44,636 bases of DNA, from positions 1 to 44,636 of IMG/VR virus record IMGVR_UViG_3300032020_000016, one strand, 5' to 3'. Below, in pieces: positions 31,446-38,731 of the stretch. How positions within the stretch are numbered: position 1 is the first letter of the stretch; every line of letters starts with the position of its first letter. The notes under the pieces are model-generated. The model saw nothing but the letters and a program-made list of their open reading frames with translations, was not told the origin of the DNA and did no database searches. The position numbers and the translations under genes are program-made. This stretch comes from a virus.

Positions 31446-31491
31446 AAGGAAGGGCTGGCTGTGGCACGGAACCTGCTACCAGGATAGCCAG

Positions 31492-31887
31492 ATGCCGAGG
31501 CGGGAAGCCCGTTACAGCCAGGCTTTCGCGGCACTCGTGAAGGGCAAACGCGGCAACCGTTCGCGGCTCGCGTTCGCCTGCTTGGTGGGGATCAGTGCCA
31601 GTTACCTGGAGAAAATCGAGGCGGGAAGTGTTCCCTCAGCCGAACGTATCCGCACGATTGCAACCCGGCTAGGCGAAGACCCCGCAGACTGGCTGGCGGC
31701 TGCTGGGTACCAGGCAGAGGGCGTTTCGGAGCCGGGCCAACCGTATCAACCGGCGGTCATGCCCGGCGAGCAGGATATGGAGGCCCGGCTCCAGAGGATC
31801 GAGCAGGAAATTGCCGAGATCAGGGGAATGCTGGCCGCGGAGCCTCGCCCCGCCGACAACATACCGCCGAGATCACGCGCGGCCTGA
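31492..31887 (+). CDS. CI-like HTH repressor candidate
   Basis: The 131-residue protein has an XRE domain (SRLAFACLVGISASYLEKIE then SAERIRTIATRLGEDPADWL), a Pro-rich linker and a C-terminal coiled coil (EARLQRIEQEIAEIRGML). One of only three rightward genes, transcribed away from the Cro-like gene. No integrase is present, so its role may be immunity, copy control or early shut-off. No LexA-type protease domain. Confidence 0.72.
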   Translation: MPRREARYSQAFAALVKGKRGNRSRLAFACLVGISASYLEKIEAGSVPSAERIRTIATRLGEDPADWLAAAGYQAEGVSEPGQPYQPAVMPGEQDMEARLQRIEQEIAEIRGMLAAEPRPADNIPPRSRAA

Positions 31888-31888
31888 T

Positions 31889-32191
31889 CTAACCCCGAAA
31901 GGAGAGGTCTGCCATGTCTAAGTATCTGGTTCCAATCCTCGTCGCAGTCTGTCTGGTAGTTGCAGGGGGATTGCTCCTGGCCGGTGTGGACGAACCACCC
32001 GCCCCCGCCCCGGTCGCTGAGGGGCAGATGCTGGAGGGGCTCATTTCGGCCTCAGCAACAAGCCGTAAGTGCTTTCTCCAGTGCCGCGTCGCTGCAGCAT
32101 CGCACCATCGGCAAGTGCCTCGCCGCTGTTCCTTCGCGGAACGGTTTACCCGCCTGCAGTGTACGCAGGTTTCTGATGATAGGCTTCCCAT
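31889..32191 (-). CDS. Possible zinc-finger protein (antisense to 31914)
   Basis: The first 45 residues look like a phage zinc finger (ETCVHCRRVNRSAKEQRRGT, then CRWCDAAATRHWRKHL). After LVAEAE the frame runs on through repeat copy B (a TGA lies in another frame). ATG 32191 has GGAGG about 10 bases upstream, inside repeat copy C. It overlaps the plus-strand ORF at 31914 almost completely; only one may be expressed. Confidence 0.4.
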   Translation of the reverse strand: MGSLSSETCVHCRRVNRSAKEQRRGTCRWCDAAATRHWRKHLRLVAEAEMSPSSICPSATGAGAGGSSTPARSNPPATTRQTATRIGTRYLDMADLSFRG

Positions 32192-32255
32192 GTGTTTCTT
32201 GCCTCCGCCCGCCCCTGCCCTCCCTCGCGGGGGGGCTGATGCTGGAGGGGGCTAG
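31914..32255 (+). CDS. Possible signal-peptide protein behind the repressor
   Basis: ATG 31914 has a strong RBS (AAGGAGAGG) and the frame starts with a clear signal or transmembrane segment (KYLVPILVAVCLVVAGGLLL) followed by VDEPPAPAPVAEG. The remainder is not convincing and runs through two repeat elements; the original gene may have been shorter. Probably co-transcribed with the repressor. Confidence 0.45.
   Translation: MSKYLVPILVAVCLVVAGGLLLAGVDEPPAPAPVAEGQMLEGLISASATSRKCFLQCRVAAASHHRQVPRRCSFAERFTRLQCTQVSDDRLPMCFLPPPAPALPRGGADAGGG
31998..32043. repeat. Stop-hairpin-RBS element, copy B (degenerate)
   Basis: Minus strand reads TGAGCCCCTCCAGCATCTGC, then CTGCCCC, a 9-base loop and GGGGCGG. 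The GGAGG of copies A and C is replaced by GGGTGG. Confidence 0.6.
32203..32254. repeat. Stop-hairpin-RBS element, copy C
   Basis: Minus strand begins with the TAG stop of the 32252 gene, TAGCCCCCTCCAGCATCAGC, then a GCCCCCCC / GGGAGGGC hairpin and GGGGCGGGCGGAG. See copy A. Confidence 0.65.
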
Positions 32256-32470
32256 GCTCTGGTCGGACGCCAGCGCAGTGGAAAACAAACGCGACAGGGG
32301 CGTTTCCCTGTCTCAGCTATCACATCGTCGAGCGTCTCTCCGATTTGCGAATGGGTCGTAGCCCTTTGCAGTAGTCGGCCACAGCCGGTGTACCCATTCC
32401 CACGATGCGCGTGCAGAATCTCGTCCGTCTCAACAAATCCGCACGATTCCATCCAGCCTACTCGTGCCAT
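32252..32470 (-). CDS. First gene of the early operon, small Cys/His protein
   Basis: The 72-residue protein (VGWMESCGFVETDEILHAHR; ...KRPCRVCFPLRW) has an RPCRVC motif common in phage proteins that may bind zinc. ATG 32470 follows AAGGAGAAGAGG. The long leader from the 32.6-kb promoter contains a 12-bp inverted repeat ending 2-3 bases before the RBS. Confidence 0.6.
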   Translation of the reverse strand: MARVGWMESCGFVETDEILHAHRGNGYTGCGRLLQRATTHSQIGETLDDVIAETGKRPCRVCFPLRWRPTRA

Positions 32471-32483
32471 CCTCTTCTCCTTG

Positions 32484-32547
32484 CCGGCCAGGGCGGGCGA
32501 GGTCGCAACCTGCAATGGGAATGCGGTCGGCGCCGCGCCCTGGCCGG
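32484..32547. repeat. 12-bp inverted repeat in the early leader
   Basis: CCGGCCAGGGCG (32484-32495) and CGCCCTGGCCGG (32536-32547) are perfect reverse complements, 40 bases apart. The near arm abuts the RBS of the 32470 gene. It could regulate translation of the first early gene. Confidence 0.75.
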
Positions 32548-32593
32548 TTGTTTGTTTGGTGGAGTGTGCCAGCCGCTGTCCCATTGCACGGAT

Positions 32594-32643
32594 ATTATAC
32601 CACGTTTTGGCCCCATGTCAAGGGGCTGGAGCAAATATTTTTG
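32594..32643 (-). promoter_or_regulatory. Strong leftward early promoter
   Basis: -35 TTGACA (32621-32616), 16-base spacer, -10 TATAAT (32599-32594) with an extended TGG. CAAAAATATTT (32643-32633) lies 11 bases upstream of -35. Both hexamers are perfect sigma70 consensus. It probably drives the early operon. Confidence 0.85.
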
Positions 32644-33075
32644 CACGGGTTATTGATAGGCTCCCCAGTCTATGGTAGTCTTCACCCTGCTGGACGGGGA
32701 AGGCAGGCAGGATTGGGAGCCCAGAATGGGCATATGGCGGGGAAAGTGGGCGCCAGGAGAGGCTAGGATGCACCGTTCACAAGGCCGAAAATGGCCCCAG
32801 GGCCGCGGAAACCGCCCTGTGGGCCGAAATCGGCCATTTGGCCCCCGACAAGTCGCGCCAGGACGGTCCAGGATCGCCTTTCGGGACCCGGGCCGACCAA
32901 TGTATCGGCCCGCTGGCCCCGCGCTGCAGCGGTGCCACAGGGCGCGCAGGGCTGGACATTCTGGTGGTGGCACCCTCCCGCCACACATGCCTTGCCCACG
33001 GGCACGATTCGTGCTACCGTGACGGGCGCGGCAGGCTGGGTGCCGAAGGAGTGGGCGAAGAGGAGCAAACGCTGA
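32644..33075. other. Divergent intergenic region with GGCC palindromes
   Basis: No convincing gene: the open frames on each strand are Pro/Arg/Gly-rich and lack RBS. GGCCGAAAATGGCC (32783-32796) and GGCCGAAATCGGCC (32822-32835, followed by ATTTGGCC) are two related palindromic blocks. A plus-strand promoter-like TTGCCC, 17 bases, TGC-TACCGT lies at 32992-33020 and may serve the gene at 33076. Confidence 0.5.
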
Positions 33076-33273
33076 ATGGAACTCTTTATTCTGTGGATTG
33101 CGTGCGGGATCGGGGCGGCGTGGCTAGCCCACAGCAAGGGCTATGACGGCTGTTCGTGGGCCGTGCTGGGGCTGATCGGCGGGTTTATCACGCTGTTGGT
33201 AGCCGTGGGGATGCCGTCGCGGAAAAGGGGGCCATCGGACCCGCCGTCATCGACCGAGGGGCCAGGCGTCTGA
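33076..33273 (+). CDS. Small membrane protein
   Basis: The 65-residue protein has two hydrophobic segments (LFILWIACGIGAAWLA; WAVLGLIGGFITLLVAVGM) around SKGYDGCS, then a Pro/Ser tail. It belongs to a widespread group of small phage/bacterial membrane proteins and is convergent with the lysis genes. RBS GAGGAG lies about 10 bases upstream. A role in superinfection exclusion is possible but not shown. Confidence 0.65.
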   Translation: MELFILWIACGIGAAWLAHSKGYDGCSWAVLGLIGGFITLLVAVGMPSRKRGPSDPPSSTEGPGV

Positions 33274-33296
33274 ACCACCCGCAGGCCTAGCCCGCG

Positions 33297-33581
33297 TCAC
33301 ACCGGCTGATTCCGCGCTGCGCGCTGTGTCGCGTCTATGCCGACCGCGGTGGCACCGCCGAGCAGACCGGTGATGGCCGCGGCCACGATGGTCTGCGCAG
33401 TCACCGAATCCGCGAACACCAGGCTAACCAAGCCCAGCGCGGTGCCGATGCTCATCGCCAGCAGCACGGTGCCCCGGCCGCTCAGTCCGCCGGCGCCTCG
33501 CTTGACCGCCTCGACGATGACCCAAACGAGCAGCGCAATGCCCGCCCCGGTTTGCAGCATTCCAGGCTCGAAGCTATCCAT
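33297..33581 (-). CDS. Putative holin
   Basis: The 94-residue protein has three hydrophobic segments (GIALLVWVIVEAVK; VLLAMSIGTALGLVSLVFA; IVAAAITGLLGGATAVGI) and a short charged tail, fitting a class I holin. It is the last leftward gene of the late operon. ATG 33581 follows AAGGAG. Confidence 0.7.
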   Translation of the reverse strand: MDSFEPGMLQTGAGIALLVWVIVEAVKRGAGGLSGRGTVLLAMSIGTALGLVSLVFADSVTAQTIVAAAITGLLGGATAVGIDATQRAARNQPV

Positions 33582-33684
33582 CAGAGATTCTCCTTTTCCC
33601 CTATTCGCCAGCCGGGAAAAGCGCAAGGCCTCCTGATGTCAGACAGGAGGGCTTGTCGTGGGATGCTGGCGGACTCGCGGCTGC

Positions 33685-33981
33685 CTAGTGCGGCAGTAGC
33701 CCGAGCAGTATCTCCTCGGGCACCAGTTTGTCCAACTTCTCCGCGAACCGCACGGCGACTTTTGCCGCGTAGGCGCGCAGCGCCGGCTCCACAACCGGCT
33801 TGAGATTCTCCGGTATGAGAGCCAGCACTTCGTGGCCGAGATCCTGGACATCCCCCCACTGGAGGATAACCCGGGCGGCGCTCTCGTAGTCGTTCGCTGC
33901 CAACTCCTCCAGCAGCGGAATTGCCGCTGCCAGCCCCGCAGCAATCTTTCCCCAACTCAGCAACACCTTGAAAATGTTCAT
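33685..33981 (-). CDS. Lysis-cassette small helical protein
   Basis: The 98-residue protein begins with an amphipathic or weakly hydrophobic segment (FKVLLSWGKIAAGLAAAIPL) and is otherwise helical and acidic. It lies between the M15 peptidase and the holin-like genes. No family recognised; it could be a structural or membrane-associated factor. Confidence 0.6.
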   Translation of the reverse strand: MNIFKVLLSWGKIAAGLAAAIPLLEELAANDYESAARVILQWGDVQDLGHEVLALIPENLKPVVEPALRAYAAKVAVRFAEKLDKLVPEEILLGLLPH

Positions 33982-34000
33982 CTCTCTCTCCTTTCTGAGA

Positions 34001-34441
34001 TTATGCGCCCTTCAGTGTCTTCCAATCCTTCGCTTGCACATGGGCCCAATCCTTACGTTTCCAGGTGCCTCCCCACGTCAACTCATGGGCCTTCGCAGAA
34101 CGCCCCAGCAGCGTGAAGAACAGAACCACTTCAGGATTCGTCATATCCCAGGACGGCTTCCCTTTGATGAGAGGTACTATGTCGGCAGCCACCCCTAACT
34201 CGTGCGGGCTCCGCCCCGACTTCGCGTTCGTGACGGTTCTCTCGCCTGGAACCCCTCGTCTCCCGATTGCGTATAGGTCACCCTGCGCTTTGTTCGATCT
34301 CACCGTGCTGGTAACGAGCGGCTTCTTGTCATGGCCGTCGAGGTCATCCACTACAGCCGTCGCCTTCTGTCGGAACCTGCCCTTCGTGGAGAGGAGGGGC
34401 AGGCGCAGCGCGTTCAGTTCTTTACGGCGGTTCTCGGTCAT
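34001..34441 (-). CDS. Peptidase M15 endolysin
   Basis: The 146-residue protein has the M15/VanY signature: SPHELGVAADI (zinc His and Asp), W at the substrate site, LTWGGTWKRKDWAHVQ (GGxW, D-x-x-H zinc ligand). It would cleave peptide cross-links of the host cell wall (L-alanoyl-D-glutamate or D-Ala type). It overlaps the preceding membrane protein gene (ATGA). Confidence 0.85.
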   Translation of the reverse strand: MTENRRKELNALRLPLLSTKGRFRQKATAVVDDLDGHDKKPLVTSTVRSNKAQGDLYAIGRRGVPGERTVTNAKSGRSPHELGVAADIVPLIKGKPSWDMTNPEVVLFFTLLGRSAKAHELTWGGTWKRKDWAHVQAKDWKTLKGA

Positions 34442-34674
34442 TGTCTATCCAGGTGGTCGCGGTCAATATGGTTCACCTTGTCCACCAACACGTCGAGGAC
34501 CTCGGTATGTTTGATTGTCGCTTCCGTGTTGTGTGCCAGATGCCCCGATATAACCTGCCAGAACGTCGCTCTATCCGTCGCAGCCGACTGCATGACGCGC
34601 ACGATCACGACCAGGAAGGCAATCCCTAGAATCGCGGTCGCGCCTAAGTTGCCCCATTCCTTCAAGTCACCCAC
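34438..34674 (-). CDS. Holin-like single-pass protein
   Basis: The 78-residue protein has one N-terminal transmembrane segment (AILGIAFLVVIVRVM) and a His/Asp-rich helical tail, similar to small phage holin-like or spanin-like proteins. It is directly coupled to the endolysin gene. Confidence 0.55.
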   Translation of the reverse strand: MGDLKEWGNLGATAILGIAFLVVIVRVMQSAATDRATFWQVISGHLAHNTEATIKHTEVLDVLVDKVNHIDRDHLDRQ

Positions 34675-34696
34675 TATCGCACCTCAATCGTGAGAT

Positions 34697-35071
34697 TCAT
34701 ATATGCACCTGCCTGTGCCTCTCGTTGTTGCGTTCGTTGCTCTCCACCACGTACCCATACGGGTCCGCTCTCGCCTCCACGCGCCAGAATCCGCGCGGCG
34801 GCGCGAACCACCAGTGGAATGGGAAGTGTGCGCCCGGGCCCAGGTTCTGCTGGCTCGTATAGACGTAGGAGTATCCCTCCAGCCGTACCCCTACCCCGGC
34901 CCACGAAGCAACCGCACCGCCCACGTTGACCAGTTCCCCGGTGACTTGGATATATGTCCTGCCTGCGACTTCTACTGGTCGCGCCTCGAAGTCCCGAATC
35001 ACGAGGTCGGGTAGTTGCGGTGATGTTACCGTGAACAGCATCGTCAGTATCAAGGCCAGACCGAGTTTCAT
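34697..35071 (-). CDS. Secreted CARDB-domain protein
   Basis: The 124-residue protein has a signal peptide (KLGLALILTMLFTVTS) and a CARDB (cell adhesion related domain) pattern: PDLVIRDF, GELVNVGGAVA, QNLGPGAH, and VVESNERNNERH. CARDB is an Ig-like beta sandwich. Here it is in the lysis cassette, suggesting binding at the cell envelope or a surface adhesin on the virion. Unusual for a phage. Confidence 0.75.
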   Translation of the reverse strand: MKLGLALILTMLFTVTSPQLPDLVIRDFEARPVEVAGRTYIQVTGELVNVGGAVASWAGVGVRLEGYSYVYTSQQNLGPGAHFPFHWWFAPPRGFWRVEARADPYGYVVESNERNNERHRQVHI

Positions 35072-35084
35072 ATCTCCACCTCTC

Positions 35085-35183
35085 TCACGGCATCGGCCCC
35101 GGCCCCGGCACCGCCTCCGTCGCCAGCATGAGCATCCCCCGCGCCACCGCCTCCTTCAGAATCGCGTCCTTATCGCGGCTCAT
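35085..35183 (-). CDS. Short coupled ORF
   Basis: The 32-residue peptide (SRDKDAILKEAVARGMLMLA, then TEAVPGPGPMP) starts at ATG 35183, overlapping the previous stop (ATGA), and its end carries the RBS (GAGAGGTGGAG) of the CARDB gene. Coupling supports translation; function unknown. Confidence 0.5.
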   Translation of the reverse strand: MSRDKDAILKEAVARGMLMLATEAVPGPGPMP

Positions 35184-35479
35184 ATCAACGCTCCGTATCT
35201 CCAACCCCCATTGCTGACCGCGTAAATCCTGGTTTTGGCCTGCGTCGAATTGAAGAGCACCACCATACGCCCATTCGTCAAGTCGCCTGTCGGCACAGCC
35301 CACGCGCCTGTCTGCGTCTGGTATTCGGTGTGTCCAAATAGCGCCGCGATGCGGTCTCTCGCATGGCGCAGAATCTGGAATATCAGTTTGAACCGTGCGT
35401 CGGCCAACGTCGGGTTCCAGGCAGACCACCGGCGGTCTGTGTCCTCAACTGCGTCCAATGTCTCTTCTAGTTCTGGCAT
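35180..35479 (-). CDS. Hypothetical late protein
   Basis: The 99-residue protein has an N-terminal helix (ELEETLDAVEDTDRRW) and a beta-rich end (RMVVLFNSTQAKTRIYAVSN). It follows the glycine-rich fibre gene and precedes the short ORF; possibly a tail accessory protein or fibre chaperone. Confidence 0.6.
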   Translation of the reverse strand: MPELEETLDAVEDTDRRWSAWNPTLADARFKLIFQILRHARDRIAALFGHTEYQTQTGAWAVPTGDLTNGRMVVLFNSTQAKTRIYAVSNGGWRYGALI

Positions 35480-35480
35480 C

Positions 35481-36755
35481 TTACACACTCACCACTATGA
35501 CGATTCCATCCGCCCCGTTCCCGCCAGCGCCGCTGGTGTATCCGTTGGTGCCACCTGCCCCGCCCCCGCCGCCTGCGCCATATGTCCCGCCATTCCCACC
35601 AGCGCCACCAGCCCTGTTGTGGCCGCCGCCGCCCCCACCTCCGCCAGAGCCTCCGAAGGCAAGATTGGCGGTTACGTTGTTCCCGTTTCCGCCTGCGGCA
35701 CCGACCCCACCCGCAGCACCGCCAGTCACAGAGGTGTTGAAACAAGCAGCACCGGCCCCGCCAGCCATGCCAGCATACTCTGTGTTACCAGTAGCTACAC
35801 TACCACCCCCACCACCTCCAGCACCGGCATAGGCTGCTTGACCTCCAGCAGCGCCACTACCAAACCCCCCGCCTCCAATGCCGCTCGACGCGCCGGATGA
35901 TAACCCGGGACCTCCCGCAGCGCTTGTGCCACCTGCCGTACTAGTTCCTGCGGGTCCCAGCGCCCCGCCTTTTGCAGCCAGCCATGCACCGAAAGTGCTA
36001 TCCTCGCCCGCTATGCCAGCGTTACCGTTTGTGCTGTCGGAGACCTGGCCGGCCCCGCCCGCGCCGCCCGCTCCCACCGTAACCGCTTCAGTTGCAGCAA
36101 GCAGGCTGACCTGCAATTGCTGATAAGCCCAGCCGCCTCCACCACCGCCTGCACCACCTCCCCGCGTAGTACCAGCAGCCCCTCGACGGCCAGACCCCCC
36201 GCCGCCGCCACCCCCGACAGCGTACACGTGAACCGTCGTCACCCCGCTCGGCTTCGTCCAAGTGCCATCAGAGGTGAAGACCTGAATGTCAACGGCAGCA
36301 CCGCCGCCGCCGCCCGGTATAGCCACATTCACCCGGTTGTTGCCAGCATCATCAGTCGCCGTCACCCCGGCCCCGGTGAAGTTGACTGTCGGGCGCGTCC
36401 CCGCCGCCCCACCCTCGTCCTGTACCGCAACTTTCTGAGCGTCTGCCAGTTGACCGCTCAAACCACCTACGGCTATCTCATCTGCGCCTGTGTCCTGGTG
36501 GGAAATCTTGTGAGCCAGAGGCGTCTGCCCATCAGCCAATAGCCCTGACAACCCTACCACGTTTATCTCATCGGAACCGGCATCCTGATGGGAAGTCTTG
36601 TGGGCAGGCGTCGTGAACGCGAGTGATGTCCACAATCCCGTCGCCGCATTGTATCGGATGAAATATCCGTCGCCAGGGCTTCCCGCCGCCACGTCCTGCA
36701 AATCGTCGAGCGAGAACCCTTGCCCCGCAACCCATTGTATAGAAGGTGTTCCCAT
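35481..36755 (-). CDS. Glycine-rich tail fibre / adhesin
   Basis: The 424-residue protein begins with a tail-attachment-like repeat module (residues 50-151, with two H-x-x-S-H-Q-D-x-G-x-D-E-I repeats) and continues with a Gly/Ala-rich region of more than 200 residues (GGGGGGGHNRAGGAGGN and similar). Long glycine tracts in phage fibres form polyglycine-II bundles, as in phage S16 adhesin. Probably part of the receptor-binding apparatus. Confidence 0.8.
   Translation of the reverse strand: MGTPSIQWVAGQGFSLDDLQDVAAGSPGDGYFIRYNAATGLWTSLAFTTPAHKTSHQDAGSDEINVVGLSGLLADGQTPLAHKISHQDTGADEIAVGGLSGQLADAQKVAVQDEGGAAGTRPTVNFTGAGVTATDDAGNNRVNVAIPGGGGGAAVDIQVFTSDGTWTKPSGVTTVHVYAVGGGGGGGSGRRGAAGTTRGGGAGGGGGGWAYQQLQVSLLAATEAVTVGAGGAGGAGQVSDSTNGNAGIAGEDSTFGAWLAAKGGALGPAGTSTAGGTSAAGGPGLSSGASSGIGGGGFGSGAAGGQAAYAGAGGGGGGSVATGNTEYAGMAGGAGAACFNTSVTGGAAGGVGAAGGNGNNVTANLAFGGSGGGGGGGGHNRAGGAGGNGGTYGAGGGGGAGGTNGYTSGAGGNGADGIVIVVSV
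36303..36608 (-). repeat. Duplicated fibre module, copy 1
   Basis: Codes residues 50-151 of the glycine-rich fibre. It matches 37214-37516 in the upstream gene: both contain two HxxxHxxGxDEI units, GLSGLLADGQTPLAHK, QLADAQKVAVQDEG, AAGTRPTVNFTG and NNRVNVAIPGGGG. Confidence 0.85.
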
Positions 36756-38731
36756 TACGCTACCACCGGCCCGACCTGGAAGAACTCGCAGGTGATTTCG
36801 TCCAGAGCGTCCGGCGTCAGGCCCTTTACGGCTATTGTGATCGCACCAGTTACATTCTGGGTATCCTGAACACTCATCACGTAAGGCCCCCCATCGGGGC
36901 CTTGCGCGTAACCTTGCGACACGACCTCATTGTCAGTAGCCCCCTTGCACATCACCTCGACGGTGCCCCACAAGTCCGTCGTAACGCCTGGTCCTACGGC
37001 GACAACAAGCCACTCAGCCACCTTCTGAGTTCCCCAATAAACCCGCAGGTATGACGATGGTGGTTCCTCTGCACCCGAATTGTATCTGCCCTTCACATTT
37101 ATGGTCAGCCTCTTGCCCGCCGCCAGGGTGTTCGCAGGCAGGCTATAACTGGCCAGCGTCACCTCTGCTGTGTTCGCGCCCGTCCCGTGGTCGCCGGAAT
37201 CGGTGTAGAGGGCTCCGCCACCGCCTGGTATAGCAACATTCACCCGATTGTTGACAACATCATCTGTCGCTGCGACGCCAGTGCCCGTGAAGTTCACCGT
37301 GGGCCGCGTACCCGCTGCGACACCCTCGTCTTGCACCGCCACCTTCTGCGCGTCAGCCAACTGGCCGCTGAGGGCGGCCACGCTTATCTCGTCAGCCCCG
37401 CCGTCCTGATGGTTCGTCTTGTGGGCGAGAGGCGTCTGCCCGTCTGCGAGCAAGCCGCTCAGGCCAAGGACACTTATCTCGTCTGCCCCACCGTTCTCGT
37501 GCCGCGACGTATGGGCTGGAATGACTGCAAAACCAAATGTAGTCGCCGAGAGCCCCTGCAAAATATGCCCGATGGTCAGCCCGCTGACGCTGTGCTTCGC
37601 CCCGTCCAGCATGTGCGTCGGCATCGCAACCCCGACCAGCGCGGCGCTGCCAGAGGCCAGAATCCTACCGTCGTCAACAGGGGCCGTTATCAGTTCCCAC
37701 AGCGCAGCGCCCCGCACGATCATCTGGAACTGCGCCGGTGTGCCGCTCACATCCCCATGCGGCGGATTCGCCCAGAGATTGTGATCAGGCCCCGCGCCCA
37801 CGTCCGCCACGCCCACGTTGCCGATGACGCGGGAGCCCGTGCCCGCCGCCGTGACCGTTACGTTCGAGCAGTAGTTGCCGATGAAGCGACAACCGACGCC
37901 GGACAGAGTCACGCTCCGGCTGACGATATTCGTTATCCGGCAGTAGAGAATGGCAGCGTAGTCAGCGGGGGTATTGCAGACATTCCCGGTTCCAGCATAT
38001 TCGAGTTCGCATCCGATGAGTGAAAAGTAAGGGCCACCCGAAACGCCCCCGTCCCCTCCAATGTGCCGCGCATTGTTGTAAAAATGCGTAGCCCAAAACT
38101 CGAACGGGCCGGCCGCCGAAATCTTCACTGCGCCGTTTACCGCGTCGGTCCCCCCGATAATGTTGCCGCGAATCCACGTGGCTGCGCTTGTGTTTGCGAT
38201 GTAGTAGGAACCTACATTGAACGAACAGTTATCCACATCCTCGCAATCCACGATTGCATCGCTGGGCAGCGTCAGAACGGCCGAAAGCGTTTCGGAATGC
38301 CCCTTCTTCACCCGGAACGAACTCTTCCCCGCCGCCACCGCCGCCGCCAGGCTGGTGTAATCGCCGTTGCCATTGGAGTCAACTATGGCTTCGTATATCT
38401 TCTCGGTGATGGAGGGGGAAGCGCGGAGCCGCAGAGTCGGCGCCCACGAACTGGGGTCAACGCCCGCCGGCCAGAGTGGCATGATCGCGTAAGGGGCGCG
38501 GGGCGAATGCTGCGAATACATGAGCAGCGCGGCATCTCCCGAATTTATCACCCAAGGCCCGATCACCGGGATGCCGTGGATCGTGTAATCGTTGCCATCC
38601 GCGTCGCGGCTGACCACGCAGTCTATCAGCAAGCCATTCGATGCGACCGTGTAGCCGATGGTCGCGCTGTGCTTCACCGCTTGCAGCGTCGGCTCAGTGC
38701 GCCCGACAATCTCGCTGATATGTGATCTCAT
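36755..38731 (-). CDS. Beta-helix tail fibre protein
   Basis: The 658-residue protein has a Ser/Asn/Gly-rich central region of parallel beta-helix type (short repeated turns such as IRGNIIGGTDAVNGAVKIS, CRFIGNYCSNVTV), then the module shared with the next gene, and a C-terminal beta sandwich. Likely receptor-binding or enzymatic tail spike. Start ATG 38731 overlaps the tail tip stop (TAATG). Confidence 0.75.
   Translation of the reverse strand: MRSHISEIVGRTEPTLQAVKHSATIGYTVASNGLLIDCVVSRDADGNDYTIHGIPVIGPWVINSGDAALLMYSQHSPRAPYAIMPLWPAGVDPSSWAPTLRLRASPSITEKIYEAIVDSNGNGDYTSLAAAVAAGKSSFRVKKGHSETLSAVLTLPSDAIVDCEDVDNCSFNVGSYYIANTSAATWIRGNIIGGTDAVNGAVKISAAGPFEFWATHFYNNARHIGGDGGVSGGPYFSLIGCELEYAGTGNVCNTPADYAAILYCRITNIVSRSVTLSGVGCRFIGNYCSNVTVTAAGTGSRVIGNVGVADVGAGPDHNLWANPPHGDVSGTPAQFQMIVRGAALWELITAPVDDGRILASGSAALVGVAMPTHMLDGAKHSVSGLTIGHILQGLSATTFGFAVIPAHTSRHENGGADEISVLGLSGLLADGQTPLAHKTNHQDGGADEISVAALSGQLADAQKVAVQDEGVAAGTRPTVNFTGTGVAATDDVVNNRVNVAIPGGGGALYTDSGDHGTGANTAEVTLASYSLPANTLAAGKRLTINVKGRYNSGAEEPPSSYLRVYWGTQKVAEWLVVAVGPGVTTDLWGTVEVMCKGATDNEVVSQGYAQGPDGGPYVMSVQDTQNVTGAITIAVKGLTPDALDEITCEFFQVGPVVA
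37214..37516 (-). repeat. Duplicated fibre module, copy 2
   Basis: Codes residues 406-506 of the beta-helix fibre; see copy 1. Confidence 0.85.

Noticed and set aside
33628-33652. CCTCCTG/CAGGAGG hairpin as a terminator
   Set aside because: No adjacent U-tract in either direction and only 7 bp; could be a weak pausing site at most.
35481-36300. Low-complexity region as non-coding repeat DNA
   Set aside because: Frame is intact, and long glycine tracts are known in phage fibre adhesins.
38228-38236. TTATCCACA DnaA box
   Set aside because: A single box inside the beta-helix fibre coding sequence, without an AT-rich patch or other boxes.
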